Positions 1 to 4,917 of a stretch of 5,819 bases of DNA are shown piece by piece. Source of the DNA: Flavipsychrobacter stenotrophus (GTDB lineage Bacteria; Bacteroidota; Bacteroidia; Chitinophagales; Chitinophagaceae). Each line of letters opens with the position of its first letter. Position 1 is the stretch's first letter. Both the position numbers and the translations under genes were made by a program. Below the pieces are notes generated by a model that searched no databases, had not been told where the DNA came from, and worked only from the letters and a program-made list of their open reading frames with translations. Location: positions 1 to 5,819 of the forward strand of contig CANBQQ010000225.1 of the NCBI GenBank assembly GCA_947371715.1, in the 5' to 3' direction.

Positions 1-3
1 CTA

Positions 4-32
4 TCGTTTGCGAACCTACGGCTCGCAAACGA
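4..32. repeat. Stem-loop with 10-bp perfect arms
   Basis: The arms TCGTTTGCGA (4-13) and TCGCAAACGA (23-32) are exact reverse complements around the 9-nt core ACCTACGGC (14-22). Inside the core, CC can pair with GG after one A-C mismatch, leaving a 3-nt loop. Neither strand has a T-run directly after the stem, so it is not a classical intrinsic terminator. It may mark the end of a gene lying before the window. The core resembles those of the hairpins at 4002-4018, 4053-4069 and 4809-4841. Confidence 0.7.
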
Positions 33-151
33 AAAAGGGCTCTATTGTTGCTACAAAGCGGTGACCACCTAGCGGGGGCATAACATGTAACATACAGGAT
101 AGTAGTAATAACCGGGTAATAAGCTTTCATACGTTAATGATGCCGTCTATC

Positions 152-179
152 TACTATGTACTAATTACTATATACTAAA
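152..179. repeat. Four 7-bp tandem units TACTAWN before the DinB-like gene
   Basis: Four consecutive heptamers are seen: TACTATG, TACTAAT, TACTATA and TACTAAA. A fifth, poorer unit may precede them at 145-151. The array ends 10 bp before the ATG at 190, so it fills the expected promoter and leader zone of that gene. No TAnnTTTG element is seen there. Its role is unknown: it could be promoter or leader sequence, or a slippage-generated simple repeat. Confidence 0.6.
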
Positions 180-189
180 ACAACCAATC

Positions 190-750
190 ATGAACTATTT
201 ACAATCAGCCAACAGGCAATTTAAAATGTACAAACAGCTGGGCGAAAAAGCGATGGCCCAGATGAGCGATGAAGCATTGAACTGGCAGTCGAACGAAGAC
301 AGCAACAGTGCATCCATGGTGGTGAAACACCTGTGGGGCAATATGATGAGCCGCTGGACCGACTTCCTGACCACCGACGGAGAAAAGCCATGGCGCCAGC
401 GCGACGCTGAGTTTGACAATGATGTAAAGGGCAGGGAAGCCTTAATGGCCAAATGGGAAGAAGGCTGGCAATGCCTGTTCAATGCATTGGACAGTATCAC
501 TGACAACGACCTGGACAAGATCATCTACATCCGCAATGAAGGGCATACCATACTGGAAGCCATAAACAGGCAGATAGCCCACTACAGCTATCATGTAGGG
601 CAGATAGTGTATATAGCCAAGCTTTGCAGCAATAACGATTGGAGCAGCCTGTCTATACCCCGCAATCAGTCGGCCAGCTACAACGCAGGTAAGTTTGCAC
701 AAGAGAAAGGCACCCGCCACTTTACCGACGAATTTATAGATAAAAAATAG
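190..750 (+). CDS. DinB/DUF1572-like putative metal-binding protein
   Basis: This 186-residue cytoplasmic protein resembles the DUF1572 branch of the DinB/YfiT superfamily, four-helix-bundle proteins that usually bind a divalent metal through three histidines. Candidate ligands are visible at the expected spacing: His47 in VVKHLWGN, and His131 and His135 in the HYSYHVGQ segment, which is the typical HxxxHxxQ end of the family. The length is normal for a single-domain member, and there is no signal peptide or membrane segment. The ATG at 190 has an A-rich leader (AAAACAACCAATC) and no Shine-Dalgarno sequence, as is common in Bacteroidota. Family members have been linked to thiol-dependent transferase or stress roles, but the substrate here cannot be told from sequence. 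The fold assignment is strong and the function is unknown. Confidence 0.88.
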   Translation: MNYLQSANRQFKMYKQLGEKAMAQMSDEALNWQSNEDSNSASMVVKHLWGNMMSRWTDFLTTDGEKPWRQRDAEFDNDVKGREALMAKWEEGWQCLFNALDSITDNDLDKIIYIRNEGHTILEAINRQIAHYSYHVGQIVYIAKLCSNNDWSSLSIPRNQSASYNAGKFAQEKGTRHFTDEFIDKK

Positions 751-765
751 TATACCTTTCTTTTG

Positions 766-773
766 TACCTTTG
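766..773 (+). promoter_or_regulatory. Bacteroidota-type -7 promoter element
   Basis: TACCTTTG is an exact match to the Bacteroidota -7 consensus TAnnTTTG. It lies 14 bp before the chosen ATG at 788, so transcription would start only a few bases before the gene. A near copy, TACCTTTC, lies 13 bp upstream at 753-760. No clear -33 TTTG is seen. If it is active, the two paralogous genes that follow are transcribed separately from the DinB-like gene. Confidence 0.5.
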
Positions 774-787
774 TGCAAATGCTACAA

Positions 788-1210
788 ATGCGCAAAGTTT
801 TGCTATTCATATTGGTCTTTACAGCCCTCGGACAAACCTCATTTGCCCAGGGCTTTATTATATCCGGCAGGGTAGTAGACAAGAATAACAAACCGCTGAA
901 GAAAGCACTGGTGCAGGCTGTAGGCACAGAAAGCATGGGCTTTGCCACCACCAATGATGATGGTCTGTATTTTACGGCAGCGGTACCTGCCGGTAAGTAT
1001 GAAGTGATCATTAAAGTAGATAGTACGCATTGCCTGGCCAAGCTGGATATAGCACCTACAGACCCGAAGAAGCGCTTTTACAATTTCCGCGTAAATGGTA
1101 AAAATGCCGAACTGACCAAGACCGACAAAGATGTTTTTATGGAGACTGCTCTGAATAAAATGCAGGGAAGCACAGACAGAGTTGACGGACGAAAGAATAG
1201 AAAGCGATAG
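788..1210 (+). CDS. Secreted carboxypeptidase-regulatory-like domain protein, paralogue 1
   Basis: This small exported protein has 140 residues from this start. Residues 1-20 form a signal peptide (basic MRK, a hydrophobic stretch, then a TSFA-QG cleavage site). Residues 21 to about 100 look like a carboxypeptidase regulatory-like (transthyretin-type) beta sandwich: GFIISGRVVD, NNKPLKKALV, then DGLYFTAAVPAGKYEVII. This is the fold found at the start of many Bacteroidota outer-membrane receptors, but here it stands alone. A conserved tail follows (FYNFRVNGK, then TDKDVF), and the protein ends in a basic stretch, GRKNRKR. In-frame starts at GTG 773 and ATG 779 are possible. ATG 788 is preferred because the signal peptide then matches that of the next gene and the start clears the promoter element. 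The next gene is a tandem paralogue. The exact function is unknown, and a periplasmic or surface location is inferred. Confidence 0.82.
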   Translation: MRKVLLFILVFTALGQTSFAQGFIISGRVVDKNNKPLKKALVQAVGTESMGFATTNDDGLYFTAAVPAGKYEVIIKVDSTHCLAKLDIAPTDPKKRFYNFRVNGKNAELTKTDKDVFMETALNKMQGSTDRVDGRKNRKR

Positions 1211-1251
1211 TTGTTACAATGTAGTTTGATAAAGCTCTAAAATCGCACACC

Positions 1252-1722
1252 ATGAAAAGGTCATTGTTACTTGTATTACTTATTTGCGCTTATGCCTTCC
1301 CTTCATTGGCGCAGCAAGGTTTCATCCTATCAGGACAGGTAACTGATGCCAACAATAAACCGGTAAAAAATGCGGGTGTAAAGGTTGTTGGCAAGCTTAC
1401 TCCCGCAATGGCGAATACCAATAAATATGGCCTTTACCAGGCTTTCGGACTACAGTGGGGTAGCTATGAAGTAACCATACTGGCAGATGGTAAAGTATAC
1501 GTAGGCAAAGTATCTATCAGCGCAACTGACCCAGTAAAACGATATTATAATTTCAAGCTGCAAGGCAAGACAGCAATACTTACTGTTACGGATAAAGACA
1601 TGTTTCGCGAGGCAGTGATGCAGGCTGTAAAAGACGACCCTAATAGCCGCATTGATGGTGTGAGGGATGGGTACATTGAAATTCGCAATGCGCCGGAAGA
1701 AGAGGATAAGCCTGTGAAATAA
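1252..1722 (+). CDS. Secreted carboxypeptidase-regulatory-like domain protein, paralogue 2
   Basis: This 156-residue exported protein is a tandem paralogue of the gene 41 bp upstream, with roughly half of the mature residues identical by eye and about one gap. A signal peptide spans residues 1-20 (MKRSLLLVLL start, PSLA-QQ cleavage). The beta-sandwich motifs recur: QGFILSGQVTD, NNKPVKNAGV, YGLYQAFGLQWGSYEV. So does the shared tail, YYNFKLQGK followed by TVTDKDMF. After a shared short DG motif (RIDG here, RVDG in paralogue 1) it carries about 20 extra residues ending in an acidic stretch (PEEEDKPVK), whereas paralogue 1 ends in a basic one. The ATG at 1252 has no Shine-Dalgarno sequence. No strong promoter is seen in the 41-bp gap, so cotranscription with paralogue 1 is likely. 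It converges with the minus-strand gene ending at 1744, with only 21 bp between them and no visible terminator hairpin. Confidence 0.83.
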   Translation: MKRSLLLVLLICAYAFPSLAQQGFILSGQVTDANNKPVKNAGVKVVGKLTPAMANTNKYGLYQAFGLQWGSYEVTILADGKVYVGKVSISATDPVKRYYNFKLQGKTAILTVTDKDMFREAVMQAVKDDPNSRIDGVRDGYIEIRNAPEEEDKPVK

Positions 1723-1743
1723 TTGAGTGTTGCCGTTGCTGGT

Positions 1744-2232
1744 TTAATGCCATTTCATCCGGTCGCTCCATATAATATTACCACTCTTACTTTTTACCTT
1801 TTCCCGAAAGCTGGTAATATTATCCTGCCCAACAACAGGTTCAACCCAAATAAAGCCAATCCTGAATGTAGTTGAGTCATCAATGCCTGGCAGCGGCCTG
1901 ACATCGATATTGTATTCATGAGAGCCACCCGGAGCTATTGAATAACAGCGGATGCCATTTTTATAACAGCTGTTTCTATTCAGTACACCTGCCTTTTTAC
2001 TGTCGGTGGTAAATGCTTCAACATAGCTGCATGTGGCGTTAATAAAATAAACGGTATCTGATCCTCTGTTGATGATAGATGCATGGTAAGAATCATAGCT
2101 CCCATAGTATGTATCTGACCATGAGCCGGCGTAGCTCACCGTTAATTGCACATTTGGTTCGTGTATATGCGGACTCATAAAAGATGTGCATAGTGTAATG
2201 ATAGGAAGCGTAAGCAAAATCAGTTTTTTCAT
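1744..2232 (-). CDS. Exported protein of unknown function, probable beta-sandwich
   Basis: This 162-residue protein is not recognised as a named family. The N-terminus (MKKLILLTLPIITLCTSF) is a signal peptide. Cys15 might be a lipobox cysteine, but Leu at -1 is atypical, so lipidation is doubtful. The rest is rich in alternating beta strands (VQLTVSY, YHASIINRGSDTVYFIN, SIAPGGSHEYNIDV, TTFRIGFIWVEP), which suggests an immunoglobulin-like fold. Cys68, Cys89 and Cys96 could allow one disulfide. The pattern NxxxDTxxF, then a APxx(S/T)xxFxI-like strand, then TFxIxF recurs in the interrupted gene at 2839-3252, so the two look like diverged paralogues. The ATG overlaps the stop of the upstream membrane-protein gene by 4 nt (ATGA), which points to translational coupling. 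It is the last gene of the cluster. Confidence 0.72.
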   Translation of the reverse strand: MKKLILLTLPIITLCTSFMSPHIHEPNVQLTVSYAGSWSDTYYGSYDSYHASIINRGSDTVYFINATCSYVEAFTTDSKKAGVLNRNSCYKNGIRCYSIAPGGSHEYNIDVRPLPGIDDSTTFRIGFIWVEPVVGQDNITSFREKVKSKSGNIIWSDRMKWH

Positions 2233-2714
2233 GGTGCAGCAAGGTATTTAGACACTTTGGGAATGGCCAGGCGAACAATAACCACCAGCATCGCAGCCCA
2301 CAGCCCCGCCATAGAAAATGCAAAGTCGTATTTCTGCCTGAAGATAGCCAATTCAGCATCCAGTCGGGTATCACCAATATAGGTGTAAGGTCGATGGCTA
2401 TAAATATACTTTTCGAGCAGGCCAAAAATGGGTAGCCTGTCACCAACTATCAATACGGCAATTTCTGCAGCTATAAATAGCAGCACCGCATGCACAAGCA
2501 AATATCTTGTAACATCTGTGTAGTGCAGCACTAATGTTGAGACCAGATACAGGATAGCCGCTACAACCACAACCCATACCGACATAAAGGCAAAGGTAAC
2601 CGATGTATGGCTGCCATCAGTAAAAGAAGGTATAAAAAACAGGAACACAATAACATAGCCTACCCCAAAGATGAGGGCATTAGTGAAGCGTTGTTTTATT
2701 GTGGGATGCTGCAT
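2229..2714 (-). CDS. Four-helix integral membrane protein of unknown function
   Basis: This 161-residue protein is not recognised as a known family. Four hydrophobic segments are clear: residues about 12-31, 39-62, 70-91 and 130-152. Short polar N- and C-termini flank them, and a loop of about 38 residues between helices 3 and 4 is rich in Tyr, Arg and Asp (KYIYSHRPYTYIGDTRLDAE). There is no enzymatic motif, and positive residues just before helix 1 (KQR) favour a cytoplasmic N-terminus. Its stop overlaps the next gene's start by 4 nt. The end of the upstream interrupted reading frame is 7 nt away, so it lies in the middle of the minus-strand operon. A role alongside the two exported similar proteins is inferred from position only. 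Confidence 0.7.
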   Translation of the reverse strand: MQHPTIKQRFTNALIFGVGYVIVFLFFIPSFTDGSHTSVTFAFMSVWVVVVAAILYLVSTLVLHYTDVTRYLLVHAVLLFIAAEIAVLIVGDRLPIFGLLEKYIYSHRPYTYIGDTRLDAELAIFRQKYDFAFSMAGLWAAMLVVIVRLAIPKVSKYLAAP

Positions 2715-2721
2715 ACTAATT

Positions 2722-2841
2722 TTACTTTATGATGGTCGTACTAGATACTGTAAGGGTGTTACTCTCTATTGTTTTGAATGGCTCTCGTTGGGTAAAATGC
2801 CCTTCAACGAGCTTCCCGTTTTCCTCTAATGGCAATGTTCA
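2722..2841 (-). pseudogene. In-frame continuation of the 2839-3252 gene beyond TGA
   Basis: Reading on in the same frame after the TGA at 2841-2839 gives 38 sense codons (beginning TLPLEENGKLVEGHF, ending SSTTIIK) and then TAA at 2724-2722. The composition is ordinary soluble protein, not low-complexity noise. The full frame would be 176 codons counting the TGA, close to the 162 residues of the similar gene. It would end 7 nt before the next ATG, in keeping with the tight spacing of the cluster. Without it, this operon would hold an odd 124-nt gap. A TGG codon would need only one base change (plus-strand T to C at 2839). Confidence 0.6.
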
Positions 2842-3252
2842 CAAAAAATCAATATGAAAAGTCTCGGGTTGTATGACTGTGCGGCAGTCAATGAAAAAAT
2901 TGAACGTAGTAGTTTCTTCAGGGGCTAATCTGATTAATGATCGCACATACTTATCATTAATACGCCAGCCGCGTCTGAACCACACCCTGTTGTTGTCGAT
3001 TTGGAAAATCTGAGTAGTTACCCCGTCTACATAACAAAAACTAATCGTGTCTTTCGAGACGTTCTTTATTTCACCTATCAATTTTAAATACCTATAACTG
3101 TCATTTTCGTTAGAGTCAAAATCAAGGTAACGCTCCCAGCCATTAGGGGTAATGGTCAATATAACCTCACCGGGTTCCTTTGCGGATAACTCTTGTGTGT
3201 TCCAAGTCAGGCCGAGGAATATAAGCACTAGGGTTAGTGTGCGATTATTCAT
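2839..3252 (-). CDS. Exported protein, apparently truncated by an in-frame TGA
   Basis: As written, this encodes a 137-residue protein with a signal peptide (MNNRTLTLVLIFLGL, possible cleavage after LSA at residue 24) and beta-strand-rich sequence: EVILTITP, YLKLIGEIKNVSKDTISF, SLIRLAPEETTTFNFFIDC, TFHIDFL. The same strand pattern occurs in the gene at 1744-2232, so they are probably diverged paralogues. It ends abruptly at the strand that aligns with TTFRIGFIW of that gene. The TGA takes the place of the Trp, and the frame stays open for 38 more codons (see 2722-2841). ATG 3252 is chosen because it starts a good signal peptide 16 nt after the previous stop with an A-rich leader. An in-frame ATG at 3276 or a start at 3291 would overlap the upstream gene. 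It may be a functional short protein, a recent pseudogene or a sequence error. Confidence 0.65.
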   Translation of the reverse strand: MNNRTLTLVLIFLGLTWNTQELSAKEPGEVILTITPNGWERYLDFDSNENDSYRYLKLIGEIKNVSKDTISFCYVDGVTTQIFQIDNNRVWFRRGWRINDKYVRSLIRLAPEETTTFNFFIDCRTVIQPETFHIDFL

Positions 3253-3268
3253 AGTTGTAGTTTGTTTC

Positions 3269-3979
3269 TTAATCATTCTTATAAAACACAACCCTATCCT
3301 CAGTCAAATCCAGCTTCACAATCCCCCCGCGCATACCTATAAACACATTCTGATCATCAAATGCGGCTATAGAGTTGGGGTAGAGGCCGGTCCAGAAGGT
3401 TTTTTTTAAGATGATTTCCGTTTTGGGATTTTTAACGGTGTAAAAGCTCTGGTATCCTGCTATCAGCAATTGGTCTTTGTATATGGTAAGCGCTTCGGGG
3501 GCATCTTCAAAATCGAGTAGTTTTTTATAGCCAAAGATGCCATCGGTTCTGGTAAGTTCATACAATGCGCCACCTATGAAACCCATGTGGGTATGGCCTT
3601 CTATGAAATAGACCTTATTATGAAAGTTAAATACAAACCTTATATGACCTTCTTTTATCTCGATAGGTTGTTGGAAATTTTCGTTGGGGGTAAAGGTTAG
3701 TGACCCACCAAACTCGCCGTGGTCCACACCCTTTAATCTACCTCCGGGTATGTCGAGCAGGCTCCAGTTTATTTCGGTTGTTCTATCTATTTTCAACGAC
3801 CCTTCAAAGTTCCTTACCCTGAATTCCTTGTTGCTGGCATTTAATAATTGCCATTCATTGCTGGGGACGAGAGGTGGCGTTGTCTCCACAAAGGCACCCG
3901 GAATTCTTATTGATTTTTGTGCACAGGAAGGTGTGGTGAATAACATGGCTACAATTATGTACTTAAAAATATTCTTCAT
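3269..3979 (-). CDS. Probable lipoprotein with beta-propeller-like repeats
   Basis: This 236-residue exported protein is not recognised as a named family. The N-terminus MKNIFKYIIVAMLFTTPSC has a basic start, a hydrophobic core and Cys19 after TPS, which fits a relaxed Bacteroidota lipobox, so membrane anchoring is likely. After a Pro-rich linker (residues 27-40), the C-terminal half shows repeated strand groups typical of propeller blades: FVFNFHNKVYFIEG with GALYELTRTDG (about 113-147), LTIYKDQLLIAGYQSFYTVK (164-183), and SIAAFDDQNVFIGMRGGIVKLDL (203-225). At this length it would be a partial or small propeller, or a related beta fold. No catalytic residues stand out. It is the first gene of the minus-strand cluster, with 202 bp of non-coding DNA between it and the marC-like gene. 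Export is well supported and function is unknown. Confidence 0.75.
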   Translation of the reverse strand: MKNIFKYIIVAMLFTTPSCAQKSIRIPGAFVETTPPLVPSNEWQLLNASNKEFRVRNFEGSLKIDRTTEINWSLLDIPGGRLKGVDHGEFGGSLTFTPNENFQQPIEIKEGHIRFVFNFHNKVYFIEGHTHMGFIGGALYELTRTDGIFGYKKLLDFEDAPEALTIYKDQLLIAGYQSFYTVKNPKTEIILKKTFWTGLYPNSIAAFDDQNVFIGMRGGIVKLDLTEDRVVFYKND

Positions 3980-4001
3980 CTAGGTTGCTTATTTAGACGT
4001 T

Positions 4002-4018
4002 CGATACCTTCGGCATCG
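4002..4018. repeat. Small hairpin with ACCTTCGGC core
   Basis: The arms CGAT (4002-4005) and ATCG (4015-4018) flank the 9-nt core ACCTTCGGC, in which CC pairs with GG after an A-C mismatch, leaving loop TTC. Outside it, AGAC (3995-3998) could pair with GTCT if a short bulge is allowed. It lies 23 bp before the start of the lipoprotein gene at 3979, that is, in its leader or promoter zone, and downstream of the marC-like gene. No T-run follows. Confidence 0.5.
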
Positions 4019-4052
4019 TCTCCAGTTATTTACTTGGTTTGCTATAGACATG

Positions 4053-4069
4053 TGATGCCTTCAGCATCA
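4053..4069. repeat. Small hairpin, near copy of that at 4002-4018
   Basis: TGATGC (4053-4058) pairs with GCATCA (4064-4069) around CTTCA. Written with the same core frame it is TGAT + GCCTTCAGC + ATCA. The stretch from GATGCCTTC to about 4074 matches the hairpin 51 bp upstream in most positions (GATRCCTTCRGCATCRT). It is followed on the plus strand by TTTTCATTTATTATTATTT, but no plus-strand gene precedes it, so a terminator role is not supported on that strand. Confidence 0.5.
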
Positions 4070-4148
4070 TTTTCATTTATTATTATTTCCTGACAATTAT
4101 ACCAGGCATTGCCGCATTCACCACATTCAATCTTTAAGAACATTATTG

Positions 4149-4180
4149 AGCCATTAAGCCATTACGCAATTCAGCCATTA
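4149..4180. repeat. 8-bp tandem repeat AGCCATTA just after the marC-like gene
   Basis: Four 8-bp units stand in register: AGCCATTA (4149), AGCCATTA (4157), a diverged CGCAATTC (4165) and AGCCATTA (4173). The array ends 1 bp beyond the stop codon of the minus-strand gene at 4182, so it is the first part of that gene's 3' untranslated region. It has no dyad symmetry or T-run that would make it an obvious terminator. Confidence 0.6.
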
Positions 4181-4181
4181 A

Positions 4182-4778
4182 CTATATATGCATCACCCCC
4201 AAATTACTCCTGAATATTTTTACAGCAATAGCCAATAATATTACCCCAAAGAATTTACGGATAACCGCTATGCCCGATGGCCCTAACATGCGCTCCAGGA
4301 AGTTGACAGAACGAAGGGTTATAAACACAATGATGAGATTAATAAGAATAGCTATAAGTATGTTGTAAGACTCGTAGGCGGCCTTTAGCGACATAACGGT
4401 GGTCAATGTACCCGAGCCTGCTATGAGCGGAAAGGCGACTGGCACCAATGTGCTGGTCTTTGCATTTTCATCATGCTTGAATATATCCAGCCCTAATACC
4501 ATTTCCAGCCCCAGGATGAAGATAACTATAGAACCCGCTATGGCGAAGGATTTGATATCCAGCCCCATAAATTGCAGCATCTGTTCACCTATAAGAAAGA
4601 ATGCCAACATCAGCCCGCCCGATACCGCTGTGGCCAGCAGCGCATTGATATCGCCCATCTTCTTTTTGATTCCGATAATTACGGGCAGCGATCCCAATAT
4701 GTCTATCACCGCAAACAGTGTGAATGTTACGGTCACTATCTCTTTCAGGTCGTCTTTATTGAGCCAGATGGAATTCAT
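4182..4778 (-). CDS. MarC family integral membrane protein
   Basis: This 198-residue protein has six hydrophobic segments (about 13-36, 47-65, 76-97, 111-130, 138-157 and 171-189), the length and layout of the MarC/UPF0056 family. Family marks are visible: an N-terminal FTLFAVIDILGSLPVIIG segment, FPLIAGSGTLTT at 116-127 (many relatives have GPGT here), and the C-terminal IRKFFGVILLAIAVKI. MarC proteins sit in the inner membrane. They were named from the E. coli mar locus, but a part in drug resistance was not upheld and the transported substrate, if any, is unknown. The ATG at 4778 has an A-rich leader. The gene is divergent from pepT, and a 12-bp inverted repeat lies about 30 bp upstream of the start. 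An array of 8-bp repeats abuts its stop codon. The family assignment is firm. Confidence 0.93.
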   Translation of the reverse strand: MNSIWLNKDDLKEIVTVTFTLFAVIDILGSLPVIIGIKKKMGDINALLATAVSGGLMLAFFLIGEQMLQFMGLDIKSFAIAGSIVIFILGLEMVLGLDIFKHDENAKTSTLVPVAFPLIAGSGTLTTVMSLKAAYESYNILIAILINLIIVFITLRSVNFLERMLGPSGIAVIRKFFGVILLAIAVKIFRSNLGVMHI

Positions 4779-4808
4779 GGGATGTGTTTTAATTGAAATA
4801 GAAGCACA

Positions 4809-4841
4809 AGATATGGCACACCTTTGAGCTGTGCCATATCT
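4809..4841. repeat. Perfect 12-bp inverted repeat between divergent genes
   Basis: AGATATGGCACA (4809-4820) and TGTGCCATATCT (4830-4841) are exact reverse complements around CCTTTGAGC (4821-4829). CT and AG of the core can also pair after a C-C mismatch, giving loop TTG. It lies 30 bp before the marC-like start and 76 bp before pepT. There is no T-run next to the stem on either strand, so it is more likely an operator, an RNA leader hairpin or a small palindromic element than a terminator. Confidence 0.7.
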
Positions 4842-4851
4842 ATGGCCGGAT

Positions 4852-4886
4852 ACTTTTTACTTTTCAGTATTTACTTTTCACTTACA
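4852..4886. repeat. Degenerate 7-bp repeats (ACTTTTC) upstream of pepT
   Basis: Five heptamers in register are seen: ACTTTTT, ACTTTTC, AGTATTT, ACTTTTC and ACTTACA. The array ends 7 bp before the TATTTTTG promoter match and covers the expected -33 region of pepT. It has the same unit length and the same position relative to a gene as the TACTAWN array at 152-179, but an unrelated unit sequence. Confidence 0.45.
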
Positions 4887-4893
4887 AGTTACC

Positions 4894-4901
4894 TATTTTT
4901 G
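4894..4901 (+). promoter_or_regulatory. Bacteroidota-type -7 promoter element of pepT
   Basis: TATTTTTG matches the consensus TAnnTTTG exactly. It ends 16 bp before the ATG at 4918, which would give a leader of about 10 nt, a common arrangement in this phylum. No good -33 TTTG is seen. The 7-bp repeats occupy that position. Confidence 0.5.
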
Positions 4902-4917
4902 CCACTCAAACATACAA

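Noticed and set aside
442..1041. 199-codon open frame on the minus strand
   Set aside because: It runs antisense across two well-supported plus-strand genes and their promoter and has no recognisable domain.
1211..1251. TAGTTTG as a promoter for paralogue 2
   Set aside because: It is one base short of TAnnTTTG and has no -33 element. Cotranscription with paralogue 1 is simpler.
2781..2812. Inverted repeat CTCGTTG / CAACGAG as a terminator for the minus-strand genes
   Set aside because: No T-run follows it on the minus strand, and it lies within the in-frame continuation of the interrupted gene, so it is more likely incidental coding sequence.
2839..2841. Selenocysteine or genome-wide TGA recoding
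   Set aside because: TGA ends the neighbouring gene in a start/stop overlap, no selenocysteine-type context or redox motif surrounds the codon, and no downstream SECIS-like hairpin next to the codon was recognised.
3684..3983. 99-codon open frame on the plus strand
   Set aside because: It is antisense to the signal-peptide and N-terminal region of the lipoprotein gene and has no support of its own.
4399..4827. 142-codon open frame on the plus strand
   Set aside because: It is antisense to the clear MarC-family gene, rich in Ser, Pro and Ile as expected of a shadow frame, and shows no motif.
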